Below are positions 35,825 through 44,383 of a stretch of 64,000 nucleotides of DNA, piece after piece. Position numbers and translations under genes: made by a program. Under the pieces are notes generated by a model that had not been told where the DNA came from, did not search any database, and saw only the letters and a list, made by a program, of their open reading frames with translations. Numbering within the stretch: position 1 is the first letter of the stretch; every line of letters begins with the position of its first letter. Source of the stretch: Propionibacteriaceae bacterium AM104-82 (GTDB lineage Bacteria > Actinomycetota > Actinomycetes > Propionibacteriales > Propionibacteriaceae); assembly GCA_027658995.1 (NCBI GenBank), contig JAQDQK010000007.1, positions 1 through 64,000 on the forward strand, in the 5' to 3' direction.

Positions 35825-37443
35825 TCGAGTTCGACCAGGTCACCATCACCCAACCCGACGCGGCGGCGCCGGTCCTGTCCGGCGTCACGGGGGTGATCCG
35901 CGAGTCCGACCTGTGCGTCATCGTCGGTCGCACCGGCACGGGCAAGTCGACGCTGCTCGGCGCCATCAACGCGCTCGTCCCGATGACCACCGGCGCCAGC
36001 ATGGCGGGTACGGTGCGCGTCGCCGGGGTCGATGTCACCGGCCGTCGCCCCCGCGACCTGGCCGACCTGATCGGCTACGTCGGCCAGAACCCGCTCAGCG
36101 GCTTCGTCACCGACGTCGTCGAGGACGAGATCGCCTACGGCATGGAACAACTCGGGCTCGACCCCGTCACGATGCGCAAGCGCGTCGAGGAGACCCTCGA
36201 CCTGATGGGCATCGCGGACCTGCGTCGGCGCGCGCTCGTCGAACTCTCCGGCGGGCAGCAGCAGCGGGTCGCGATCGCCGCGGTGCTCGCCGCCCAGCCG
36301 CGGGTGTTGGTCCTTGACGAGCCGACGTCGGCCCTCGACCCCACAGCGGCGCAGGACGTGCTCGCCGCCATCACGACGCTGGTGCACGACGTCGGCCTGA
36401 CGGTCGTGCTCGCCGAGCACCGCCTTGAGCGCGTGATGCACGCGGCCGACTCCGCGATCTGGCTGCCCGGTGACGGCAGGGCCGTGTTCGGCGCGACCGC
36501 CGAGGTGCTCGCCGTGGCCGACGTGAAGCCCCCGCTCGCGCAACTCTCCGAGGCGCTCGGCTGGCCCACCGTGGCCACCAGCGTGCGCGACGCGCGCCGC
36601 AAGGTCACCGCCGAGGGCCCGCACGTCGCGCTGCCCGACCTGCCTGAGAGGTCTGTGTCGTGGCTGACCGACGGGCTCACCGCGGTCGCTCGGGCCGAGG
36701 GGCTGGCCGTGCACTACGGCGACCTGCGCGCCGTCAGCGTCGACCTCGACCTGCACGCGGGCACCGTCGTGGCGCTGATGGGCCGCAACGGCTCCGGCAA
36801 GTCGTCGCTGCTGTGGGCGCTGCAGGGCGCGGTCGCCAGCACCGGCACGCTCACGGTCGACGGCTCCGACCCGCGCACCGTCGCCGACGCGGAGGCGCGC
36901 AAGCTCGTCAGCCTGGTGCCGCAGACCCCGTCGGACCTGCTGTATCTGCCCACCGTCGGTGAGGAGTTGGCGCAGGCCGATCGTGAGTCCGATGCCGCGC
37001 CCGGCACCACGCGCCAGATCCTCACCGACCTCGGCGCCGACCTGCCGGAGGACCGCAACCCGCGCGACCTGTCCGAGGGGCAGCGACTCGCGCTGGTGCT
37101 CGCGATCCAACTCGCGGCGCGGCCCACCGTGATCTGCCTCGACGAGCCGACCCGCGGCCTCGACTACCGGATGAAGGCCGAGCTGAGCGGGATCGTCCGG
37201 TCGCTGGCCGACGCGGGCGCCTGCGTGGTGATCTCCACCCACGACGTCGAGTTCGCGGCGCTGACCACCGACCGGTGCGTCATCCTCGCCGAGGGCGACA
37301 TCGTCGCGGACGGGCCGACCCGCACGGTGTGCTGCGCGTCGCCAGCGTTCTCGCCCCAGGTCGCGAAGGTCTTCCACCCGCACGACGTGTTGACGGTCGC
37401 GGAGGTCCGCGAGGCCCTCGCAGTCCAGGGGCTCGTCTCGTGA
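35821..37443 (+). CDS. ecfA: Duplex ECF ATPase (fused EcfA-EcfA')
   Basis: One 540-aa chain carries two ABC domains, replacing the usual pair of ECF ATPases. Domain 1 has Walker A GRTGTGKST (about 36-44), signature LSGGQQQR and Walker B VLVLDEPTSALDP. Domain 2 has Walker A GRNGSGKSS (about 321-329), LSEGQRLAL as a degenerate signature and VICLDEPTRGLDY. Asymmetry between the two signature motifs suggests one catalytically favoured site; that is inference. It starts at ATG 35821 inside the ecfT stop and ends in a GTGA overlap with the S-component gene. Confidence 0.92.
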   Translation: MIEFDQVTITQPDAAAPVLSGVTGVIRESDLCVIVGRTGTGKSTLLGAINALVPMTTGASMAGTVRVAGVDVTGRRPRDLADLIGYVGQNPLSGFVTDVVEDEIAYGMEQLGLDPVTMRKRVEETLDLMGIADLRRRALVELSGGQQQRVAIAAVLAAQPRVLVLDEPTSALDPTAAQDVLAAITTLVHDVGLTVVLAEHRLERVMHAADSAIWLPGDGRAVFGATAEVLAVADVKPPLAQLSEALGWPTVATSVRDARRKVTAEGPHVALPDLPERSVSWLTDGLTAVARAEGLAVHYGDLRAVSVDLDLHAGTVVALMGRNGSGKSSLLWALQGAVASTGTLTVDGSDPRTVADAEARKLVSLVPQTPSDLLYLPTVGEELAQADRESDAAPGTTRQILTDLGADLPEDRNPRDLSEGQRLALVLAIQLAARPTVICLDEPTRGLDYRMKAELSGIVRSLADAGACVVISTHDVEFAALTTDRCVILAEGDIVADGPTRTVCCASPAFSPQVAKVFHPHDVLTVAEVREALAVQGLVS

Positions 37444-38234
37444 AGGGTCGCACGGACCTCGTCTCGGTCCTGATGCTCAGCCTCGCCGCGCTGGCAGGGG
37501 CGCTCGCCTTCTGCTGGCCGCTGATCGTGGTGCCCTCGGCAAGTCTCGACGGCAACACGCAGTCGCCGTTCGTGTTCGCCGCGCTGCTTCCCGTGCTGCT
37601 CGGCATCGTGGTCTCGGAGTTGAGCAGGGGCACCATCGACGTGAAGAGCCTCGCGATGCTGGGCGTGCTCTCGGCGCTGGGCGCCCTGGCGCGCCCGCTC
37701 GGCGCGGGGACCGCTGGCATCGAGTTCGTGTTCGTCCCGCTGATCCTTGGCGGACGCGTGTTCGGGCCGACGTTCGGCTTCCTGCTCGGCAGCACGACGC
37801 TGTTCACTTCCGCGCTGCTGACCGGCGGCGTCGGCCCGTGGCTGCCGTACCAGTTGCTGGCGGCTTCGTTCGTCGGTCTTGGCGCCGGGCTGCTGCCGAG
37901 GGCGAAGGGCTGGGCCGAGATCGCGGTGCTGAGCTGTTACGCCGCGGTCGCCGGGTTCGCCTACGGCATCCTGGTGGACCTGTCGTTCTGGCCGTTCAGC
38001 CTGGGCCTCGGCACGGAGGTGAGCTACGTCGCGGGCGCCCCGATCCTGGAGAACCTGCACCGGTTCGCGCTGTTCAACCTGGCCACATCAATGGGCTGGA
38101 ACCTTGGACGCGCGGTGACCACGATCCTGACGCTGGTGCTGATCGGCCGTCCGCTGCTGCGGATCCTGCGCAGGGCCGCGAGGCGCGGCACGTTCGAGGA
38201 ATCCCGCCGCCCGGTCCCCGCACCGACCCGCTGA
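37440..38234 (+). CDS. ECF transporter S-component, predicted cobalamin type
   Basis: This 264-aa membrane protein is the substrate-binding component, with about six hydrophobic helices (first near residues 8-30, last near 222-244) and a basic C-terminal tail (RRAARRGTFEESRRPVPAPTR). Its place as fourth gene behind a cobalamin riboswitch makes it a CbrT-like B12 importer; the specificity rests on regulation rather than residues. GTG 37440 overlaps the ATPase stop. Loops show Asn, Gln and Phe in the binding-face helices, such as LDGNTQSPFVFAALL. No corrinoid salvage enzyme (cobU, cobT, cobS) follows before the repeat region. Confidence 0.82.
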   Translation: MKGRTDLVSVLMLSLAALAGALAFCWPLIVVPSASLDGNTQSPFVFAALLPVLLGIVVSELSRGTIDVKSLAMLGVLSALGALARPLGAGTAGIEFVFVPLILGGRVFGPTFGFLLGSTTLFTSALLTGGVGPWLPYQLLAASFVGLGAGLLPRAKGWAEIAVLSCYAAVAGFAYGILVDLSFWPFSLGLGTEVSYVAGAPILENLHRFALFNLATSMGWNLGRAVTTILTLVLIGRPLLRILRRAARRGTFEESRRPVPAPTR

Positions 38235-38317
38235 TCCCCTCGACGCCGCCTGCTCGCTGAGCCCAAGCGGTCCGATCACGCGCCACTATCGGACCCCTCG
38301 GCCAGCTCGGGCAACGT

Positions 38318-38383
38318 TCGCTGAGCTTGTCGAAGCGTCCGCAACCACCGATCGCTGAGCTTGTCGAAGCGTCCGAAACCACC
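38318..38383. repeat. Two 32-bp direct repeats (GCTGAGCTTGTCGAAGCGTC)
   Basis: The 32-bp unit occurs at 38318-38349 and 38352-38383 with one change. The surrounding noncoding DNA (38235-38539, 305 bp) also repeats GCGCCACTATCGGRCCCCTC at about 38279 and 38429 and contains CTCGGGCAACG twice. It is a degenerate relative of the GGTTGAGCC/GGTTTCGAC repeats, and nothing else is visible in the gap. Confidence 0.75.
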
Positions 38384-38539
38384 AACCAGACCCGCAGCCG
38401 ACGAGAAGGCCCCGCAGCACCAGTCAGGCGCCACTATCGGGCCCCTCCACCAATAGGAGCATCGAGCTCGGGCAACGGCGTCACAACCCACTTTCGGACC
38501 TCTCGACAAGCTCGGGGAACGGTGGACGCCCGATCGGAC

Positions 38540-40381
38540 CTAACCGCAGGCCCAGTCGAAGGTGTCCGAGGACAGGTCGATCTGCAGCGTGCCGCCGCCT
38601 CCCAGGTTCAGGCCGGAGATCTCGCCCAACTCCAGGTAGGTCGGGGTGAGCCCGTCTGGCATCCCCTGGGCGGGGAAGGCCGTGCCGCCGAGGTGGCACC
38701 GGCCGAACAGTGCCTCGGCCCACGGCTCGAACCGCGACGTCGACGTGTTGAACGGCTGCAGGTAGCTTCCGGCGCGGGCCTCGACCGGGGCCTCCCCCGC
38801 GTTCGGGTCGTCCCGCTCGACCAGCCAGACGCGACGCAGCGGCTCCACGTCGTCCCAGGCGTTGGCGCCCTCGCTGTCGTCCTCGGGCGCGCCGTCGCGG
38901 CGCACGTCGGGGTGCGGCGCCGTCGGACCAGCCGACAGTTCCGCCTCGGTGAGCCAGACGAGCTGGTACTGGCCGCCGATCTCGTCCTCGCGCACCAGCG
39001 CCATCGGGTGCCGCACGGCCCGACCCAGGTCGGCCAGGTACGGGTCCTCGGAGGACGCGTCGCCGACCAGCCTCCGGTTGCCGAACTGCCCCTCCCCCAT
39101 GAACAGCGCGACGCCCGGGTAGTCGGGCCCCTTCGTCTGGTACTCGACGGGCAGCCGAAGCGTGCACACGTGCAGCATCGGGAAGCCCGCGTCCTCGGAG
39201 CGCGGCCAGTTCTCCCAGGCGATGCCCGGTCCGGGCGACCCGATCCAGCCCGCCGGTTCCCCGTCGACATCGCTCTGGTCGCCGTTGCGGAACTCGCCGA
39301 AGCCCTCGTCGTCGCCTTCGATTACCAGGTCCCAGGCGGTGCCCGCGCGCTCGGCGGCCGGTCGTGCCGTCTCGGCGTCGGGGCCCGCCACCGCCCGGGC
39401 AGACTCAAGCTCGGCCTGCTCGGCCGCCACCCGCGCCGCCTCAGCGGTCGCCTCGGCCTCGACCCGCGCCGCGAGCGCGCCGAAGTGCTCCGCCTCCTCC
39501 GACGAGAGCAGGTCGTCCCAGCCGTCTGCCGGGCGGCCGTTGGCCTCGGACCACGCGATCGCCGAGCGGCGTCGCACGGGGAGCCCGGTGCGGAACGCGA
39601 CGTGGACCCGCGGGCCCGCCAGGTCGATCAGCAGGGCCCCGTCGGCGGTGCTGAGGCCGAACAGTTCCTCGAACTCCAGGTAGGTGGGCGAGAAGTCCGC
39701 GCCGGGCGGCGGGTTCGCCTTCGTGGTGCCGCCGAGGTGGTTCGGGGAGAGGTACCTGGCCCAGCTCTTCAGGTCCGGCTCGGCGCCCGGCTCCCGGACG
39801 GGACGGTAGGGCGAGACCCTGTCCGGGTCGCCCGGCGCGCCCCCCGGGTTCTCGTCGTCGGGCTCGGCGAACCCGATCAACGGCAGCACGGGGAAGGTCT
39901 CGATCTCGGCGATCTGGCGCGGCTCGAGCGCGTCGGCGGGCGGCTCCACGGCGCCCTGGGCGAGCTGATCTGAGCTCAGAAACAGCACCGCGAACTCGCC
40001 CGCGAGCCGGTCGCGCACGATCCAGCCGCGCTCCCCCAACTCCTCGACGCCCGCCTCGACGCCGGCCTGGTGCAGGGTCAGGGCGTCGTCGCCCTGGAAG
40101 ACCGCGACCCCGTCGTGCCCGACGCCCGCCTCGGGCGGGAGCGCGGTGGTCACCACGTGCATCATGGGACGCCCGGTTCCGGCGGTCCGCGGCCACTCGT
40201 CAGCTGGCGCTGCCGGCCCGAAGCCTCCACCCCAGCCGACCCAGGCGCCGTTCAGCGCCGCCCGCTGGGCGATGTCGCCGTCGGTGGCGCGGCCGTCGGG
40301 TCGCTGCACGTCGACGAGCACGAACTCGAGCCGGGTCGGCCACCGGTCACACGGGGGAAATGCTGGCGGGGTCGGGGCCAC
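38540..40381 (-). CDS. Hypothetical cytosolic protein with two tandem domains
   Basis: This 613-aa protein is not confidently identified. It is an internal duplication. Residues about 30-290 and 330-610 share the order G(W)xGGxGP, PRxxxxGxPMxHVxTxxLP, a DHDGVAVFxGD segment, HLGGT and PTYLEFEELFGLS. The HLGGT/PTYLE pattern recalls DUF1963 (YwqG-like) proteins, whose role is unclear. An Ala/Glu-rich helix (about residues 305-350) links the two halves. The start is GTG 40381 because GAAGGAGAA lies just before it. A longer frame to 40519 covers only shadow sequence. There is no signal peptide. The NUDIX gene lies 20 bp upstream on the same strand, so cotranscription is possible. Confidence 0.7.
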   Translation of the reverse strand: MAPTPPAFPPCDRWPTRLEFVLVDVQRPDGRATDGDIAQRAALNGAWVGWGGGFGPAAPADEWPRTAGTGRPMMHVVTTALPPEAGVGHDGVAVFQGDDALTLHQAGVEAGVEELGERGWIVRDRLAGEFAVLFLSSDQLAQGAVEPPADALEPRQIAEIETFPVLPLIGFAEPDDENPGGAPGDPDRVSPYRPVREPGAEPDLKSWARYLSPNHLGGTTKANPPPGADFSPTYLEFEELFGLSTADGALLIDLAGPRVHVAFRTGLPVRRRSAIAWSEANGRPADGWDDLLSSEEAEHFGALAARVEAEATAEAARVAAEQAELESARAVAGPDAETARPAAERAGTAWDLVIEGDDEGFGEFRNGDQSDVDGEPAGWIGSPGPGIAWENWPRSEDAGFPMLHVCTLRLPVEYQTKGPDYPGVALFMGEGQFGNRRLVGDASSEDPYLADLGRAVRHPMALVREDEIGGQYQLVWLTEAELSAGPTAPHPDVRRDGAPEDDSEGANAWDDVEPLRRVWLVERDDPNAGEAPVEARAGSYLQPFNTSTSRFEPWAEALFGRCHLGGTAFPAQGMPDGLTPTYLELGEISGLNLGGGGTLQIDLSSDTFDWACG

Positions 40382-40401
40382 GGCTTCTCCTTCGAACGCT
40401 G

Positions 40402-40884
40402 TCAGATCAACGTTACCTGCCACCCGGTGCTGTTCCCCCCGTCGTAGGGGATCACCCCGTGGAACTGGCGCACGTCGCCGTCGAAGACCAGCGGCAGGAA
40501 GTGCCGGTCGCCGTCCCACATCGGCAGGTCCATCATGGTGGCGACGTCGTGCCAGGCCAGTGTGCCCTCCTCGTTGGCCTCGGGGATCTCCCCGGTGAAG
40601 GCGGTGACGAGGAAGACGAACCCGAACACGTCCCTGCCGTTGAAGCCCGGCCAGGAGACGGTGCCCCTCAGCTGGAGTTCGGTTGCCTCGATGCCCGCCT
40701 CCTCGCGCAGTTCCCTGCGGATCGCGGCGACGACGTCCTCGTCCCGCTCGACCTTCCCGCCGAGCCCGTTGTACTTGCCAAGTTGCTCGTCCGAGTCGCG
40801 GGCGATCCGGTGCACGAGCAGCACCCGGCGGCGCTCCGGGTCGGTCACGTAGGCGAGCGTCGTCAGCTCGGGTGAGAAGGCCAT
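40402..40884 (-). CDS. NUDIX hydrolase (8-oxo-dGTP diphosphatase-like)
   Basis: The 160-aa protein holds a complete NUDIX box, GKVERDEDVVAAIRRELREE then AGI (GX5EX7REUXEEXGU), near residues 43-65. VLLVHRIARDSDEQLGKYNG precedes it, as in MutT-like enzymes that remove oxidised nucleotides. Substrate choice cannot be read from sequence. ATG 40884 gives MAFSPELTTLAYVTDPERRR. Upstream frame sequence to 41019 has no support. It leads the duplicated-domain gene with 20 bp between. The small membrane protein gene starts 126 bp away in the opposite direction. Confidence 0.9.
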   Translation of the reverse strand: MAFSPELTTLAYVTDPERRRVLLVHRIARDSDEQLGKYNGLGGKVERDEDVVAAIRRELREEAGIEATELQLRGTVSWPGFNGRDVFGFVFLVTAFTGEIPEANEEGTLAWHDVATMMDLPMWDGDRHFLPLVFDGDVRQFHGVIPYDGGNSTGWQVTLI

Positions 40885-41010
40885 GCCAGCGACGATAGTG
40901 GTGAGCTCACCTTTCGGCCAGGTTCGCCGCCCTTCCCCACCCTGGCGCCGTCGAACCGCTTTACTTGTCGCAGCACCGGGCGCTTCCCGGACCCGCCGCA
41001 GGAGGACAAC

Positions 41011-41373
41011 GTGACGCAATCGGTTCGACGGCCCGCCGCGGTGCGCGAGACCCTTCCCAGCACGCTCGGCGCGGTCGGCCTCGCCCTGGGCGTCGTCTCG
41101 GCGTTGGGGATGCTGTTCGGGGCGACCATGGTCGCCTCGCTCGCCGCTCAGGCCGCTGAGGCCACTGAGGCTGGCACCCTCGAACTGGGCCCCCTCCTGG
41201 GTCAGAGAATCTGGATGTTCCTGGTCAGCATGGCTGGGGGCCTCGGGAGCGTCGCGATGGCCGTGTCGATCGTCGCGATCGCGTTGGACCGGGGCCGTCG
41301 GATGGCCATCGGCGGAGTCATCCTGGCCATCATTACGGTCCTCCTCCAGGCGAACGCGGTGTTCGTCATCTGA
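41011..41373 (+). CDS. Small three-helix membrane protein
   Basis: I do not recognise this 120-aa protein. Three hydrophobic helices are visible at about residues 20-46, 66-88 and 97-118, with a soluble stretch (QAAEATEAGTLELGPLLGQR) between the first two. There is no cleavable signal peptide. The start is GTG 41011, with GCAGGAGGACAAC ahead of it as a good ribosome-binding site. It converges on the methyltransferase gene, overlapping its stop by 8 bp. The size and layout resemble small actinobacterial membrane proteins of unknown role. Confidence 0.7.
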   Translation: MTQSVRRPAAVRETLPSTLGAVGLALGVVSALGMLFGATMVASLAAQAAEATEAGTLELGPLLGQRIWMFLVSMAGGLGSVAMAVSIVAIALDRGRRMAIGGVILAIITVLLQANAVFVI

Positions 41374-42481
41374 GGCGGTGGGCGAAGATCGCCTTGGTCC
41401 CTTCGACGGTGCGCGCCAGGATCAGCGTCGCGGTGGCCCTGCCCTTCGGCTTGAGTTGCCTGCGCAGCGCCGCCGGGTCGACGTCGATGGCGCGCTTCTT
41501 GATCTCCAACGTCCCGATCCCGCCCTCTGCGACGTGGCGGCGCACCGTCCGCATGTCGAAGGGCAGCACCGCGTCGACGGCGAAGGTGGTCGCGAACGGA
41601 GAGTCGACGGGGTCGTCCGAGCTCAGGTAGGCGGTGTGCGGGTCGAGCAGCCACAGGGGCTGGCCGGGCGCGACCTCTGAGATCAGCCCGGCGCGGATCA
41701 CCGCGCCGTCGGGCTCGATGACGTAGTCGCCGACCGGCGCGACGTCCAGGTCCCGCTCGGCGGGCCCGTCGAGTTCGTGCGGCAGCACCACGGCCTCGAC
41801 GCCGGTGGGCAGCCGGTTCCACAGCGTCGCCTCGACCACGTCGCCGTGCTCACTGACCCACCCGGAGCGCAGGCCGGACGGGATCAGCTCCTTCGGGACC
41901 CCGGGTCCGAGCTTGACGCACGCGAACCGCTCCGACGCGAGGGTGTCGAGCACGAACTCCCAGGGCGGGGTGAAGTCGGCGACCTGCCAGGTCCTGCCCC
42001 GCGCGGTGCGGCGGGCCGGGTCGAGGAACACCGCGGCGCCGTCGGGAAGGTGCTGCTCCTCCGCGAGCCCTACCCGCGCCTCTCCCCCGCCGACCAGCGC
42101 CAGGTTGCGGGCCGCGACCTCCGCGGTGGCGGGGTCGGCGTCGACGGCGACCACCCGCAGGCCCGCTTCGGCGAAGGCCATCGCGTCCGCGCCGATGCCG
42201 CAGCCCAGGTCCCAGACCTCCGTGACCCCGGCAGCGACGAACCGCGCGGCCCGCCAACGGGCGACCGCGTCGCGGCTAGCCTGCTCGAGGCCGTCGCGGG
42301 TGAAGAGCATCTCGTCTGCGCGGGTGAACTTGGCCCTGCCCTTCCTGCGCAGGGCGACCTGGCCGAGTGCCCAGGCCGCGTCGTCGACGCCGAAGTCGCG
42401 CCTCAGCCGCTCGCCTGCCGCAAGCGATGCGGGGTCGGGCTCGCGCATCGCCGCGGCCAGCGCCTCGTCCCGGGAACCCAT
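41366..42481 (-). CDS. SAM-dependent methyltransferase, THUMP-like domain protein
   Basis: This 371-aa class I methyltransferase fold has the SAM-binding DLGCGIGADAMAFA at about residue 91, acidic VVAVDADP, and VFLDPARRTARGRTW (a DPxR-type motif IV). A C-terminal domain resembles the THUMP-like fold (about 290-370, IGTLEIKKRAIDVDPAALRR). Such proteins are predicted RNA or protein methyltransferases; the substrate is unknown. ATG 42481 is preferred over GTG 42490 for its normal start codon. Its end overlaps the convergent membrane protein gene by 8 bp. Confidence 0.85.
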   Translation of the reverse strand: MGSRDEALAAAMREPDPASLAAGERLRRDFGVDDAAWALGQVALRRKGRAKFTRADEMLFTRDGLEQASRDAVARWRAARFVAAGVTEVWDLGCGIGADAMAFAEAGLRVVAVDADPATAEVAARNLALVGGGEARVGLAEEQHLPDGAAVFLDPARRTARGRTWQVADFTPPWEFVLDTLASERFACVKLGPGVPKELIPSGLRSGWVSEHGDVVEATLWNRLPTGVEAVVLPHELDGPAERDLDVAPVGDYVIEPDGAVIRAGLISEVAPGQPLWLLDPHTAYLSSDDPVDSPFATTFAVDAVLPFDMRTVRRHVAEGGIGTLEIKKRAIDVDPAALRRQLKPKGRATATLILARTVEGTKAIFAHRLR

Positions 42482-42550
42482 GCGCGTCACCCTAGCGCGG
42501 GTCGCGGGGACGGTGCTGCGGTCGAGGGTGCAGTTCGCCGAGTCGTGACC

Positions 42551-42584
42551 GCCGTTCGTCGAGCCTGTCGAGACGTCCGAAACC
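42551..42584. repeat. Short GTCGAGCCTGTCGAGAC repeat motif
   Basis: GTCGAGCCTGTCGAGACGTC then CGAAACC resembles the 32-bp units at 38318-38383 (GCTGAGCTTGTCGAAGCGTC) and the ends of the larger repeats. It lies between the methyltransferase gene and the peptide ABC operon terminator. Confidence 0.6.
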
Positions 42585-42605
42585 GGTCGGCGCCCGGCCA
42601 GACGG

Positions 42606-42637
42606 ATCGGGCGCCGACGTGACCGTCGGCGCCCGAT
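42606..42637 (-). terminator. Terminator of the peptide ABC operon
   Basis: ATCGGGCGCCGACG pairs perfectly with CGTCGGCGCCCGAT over a TGAC loop, 12 bp past the ATPase stop. Confidence 0.85.
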
Positions 42638-42649
42638 GCGGGAAATCCC

Positions 42650-44374
42650 TTACTGACCCAGTTCGCGGGTGTCGAGTTCGACCACCGTGTCGCCGAGCGA
42701 CTTGAGCAGCGCGTGGCGCTCCTCCCGGCGCGTCTTCTGCTCGATCGGGTCCGGCACGGGGGCGGCGGCCAGGAGGCGCTTGGTGTACTCCTCCTGGGGG
42801 TTCAGCAGCACCTGGTCGCGGGTGCCACGCTCGACGATCTTGCCGTACTGCATGACGACCACGCGGTGCGCGAGGGCGTCGATGACGGCAAGGTCGTGCG
42901 AGATGAACAGACACGCGAAGCCGAAGTCGCGCTGCAGTTCGGTGAACATCGCAAGCACCGAGGCCTGCACCGACACGTCGAGCGCAGAGGTGGGCTCGTC
43001 GGCGATCAGGATCTCGGGACGCAGCGCCAACGCACGCGCGATGGAGACGCGCTGGCGCTGACCGCCGGAGAGCTCGTGCGGGTACCTGTTGTAGGCGCTG
43101 CGCGGCAGTTGGACGGCCTCGAGCAGTTCGTGGACGCGGTTCTCGCGCTCCTTCTTGGTGCCGATCCCGTGCACGCTGAGCGGCTCGGAGATGACGTCAC
43201 CGATCGGGAAGCGCGGGTTCAGCGACGCGGCCGGGTCCTGGAAGATGACGCCGATGCGCTTGCGCAGCGCCTTCATCTCCGCGCCCCGCATGGCGAGCAG
43301 GTCCTCGCCGAGCACGTCGACCGAACCCGAGTGCGACGGGATCAGCCCGAGCAGTGCCCGGCCGATGGTCGACTTGCCGGAGCCCGACTCGCCCACCAGG
43401 CCGACGATCTCGCCGCGCCTGACGTCGAAGCTGACGTCGTCGACGGCCCGGAACGGCTTCTTGCCCGCCCGCTTGTACTCGACGACCAGGTTGCGCACCT
43501 CGAGCGCCGTCTCGGCGCCCTCAGCGACCGGCGCCGGCGGGACACCGAACTGGCCGGGCCCCTCACCGAGGTGCGGGACGGCGGAGAGCAGCTTCTTGGT
43601 GTAGGGGTGCTGCGGGTTGAGCAGCACGTCGGTGACCGGGCCGCGCTCGACGACGTTGCCCTTGAACATCACCGCGACGTTGTCCGCCATGTCCGCGACC
43701 ACGCCCATGTTGTGCGTGATCAGCAGGATGCCCGTGTTGAGCTTGTCCTTCAGCGAACGCAGCAGGTCGAGGATGTCGGCCTGCACCGTCACGTCGAGGG
43801 CCGTGGTCGGCTCGTCGGCGATGATCACCTCGGGGTCGCATGCCAGCGCCATCGCGATAACGACGCGCTGGCGCATGCCGCCGGAGAGTTCGTGCGGGAA
43901 CTGGCTGACGCGACGCTCGGGCGCCGGGATGCCGACTGCGGCAAGCAGGTCGATGGCCCGTGCCCACGCGTCGCGACCGAACGCGACTCCGTGCACCTCC
44001 ATCGACTCGGTGAGCTGCTCGCCGATCTTGATGACGGGGTTCAGCGCCGTCATCGGCTCCTGGAACACCATCGCGACGCGGCGGCCACGGATGGCGCGCA
44101 GCTCGCGGCCGGAGAGGTCGCCGACGACCTTGTCGTCGACGACGGTCTCGCCGGTGATGCGGGCCGTCTTGGGCAGCAGCCCGAGCGCGGTGGTAGCCGT
44201 GACGGACTTGCCGGAGCCGGACTCGCCGACCAGCGCCATGACCTCGCCGGGCTCGACGCTGAGCGTCAGGCCCTTCACCGCGTGCACGGTGCCGAACTCG
44301 GTCTTGAACTGGACGTCGAGGTTGTCGAACTTGAGCGCCGGGTGCTCCCCGGTGAAGATCTTCTGTTCAGTCAT
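42650..44374 (-). CDS. oppDF: Fused peptide ABC transporter ATPase (OppD-OppF)
   Basis: This 574-aa protein carries two complete ABC domains, both with GESGSGKS Walker A (about 51-58 and 330-337). They have LSGGMRQR and LSGGQRQR signatures and VIIADEPTTALD / ILIADEPTSALD Walker B motifs. Separate OppD and OppF chains are fused here. Both halves carry the Opp/Dpp-specific VFQEPMTALNP / IFQDPAASLNP block and a DPIEQ-like C-terminal segment. It drives uptake of peptides or other OppA cargo. ATG 44374 lies 9 bp after oppC. Transcript order is probably oppB-oppC-oppDF. Confidence 0.93.
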   Translation of the reverse strand: MTEQKIFTGEHPALKFDNLDVQFKTEFGTVHAVKGLTLSVEPGEVMALVGESGSGKSVTATTALGLLPKTARITGETVVDDKVVGDLSGRELRAIRGRRVAMVFQEPMTALNPVIKIGEQLTESMEVHGVAFGRDAWARAIDLLAAVGIPAPERRVSQFPHELSGGMRQRVVIAMALACDPEVIIADEPTTALDVTVQADILDLLRSLKDKLNTGILLITHNMGVVADMADNVAVMFKGNVVERGPVTDVLLNPQHPYTKKLLSAVPHLGEGPGQFGVPPAPVAEGAETALEVRNLVVEYKRAGKKPFRAVDDVSFDVRRGEIVGLVGESGSGKSTIGRALLGLIPSHSGSVDVLGEDLLAMRGAEMKALRKRIGVIFQDPAASLNPRFPIGDVISEPLSVHGIGTKKERENRVHELLEAVQLPRSAYNRYPHELSGGQRQRVSIARALALRPEILIADEPTSALDVSVQASVLAMFTELQRDFGFACLFISHDLAVIDALAHRVVVMQYGKIVERGTRDQVLLNPQEEYTKRLLAAAPVPDPIEQKTRREERHALLKSLGDTVVELDTRELGQ

Positions 44375-44383
44375 GTCGGAACC

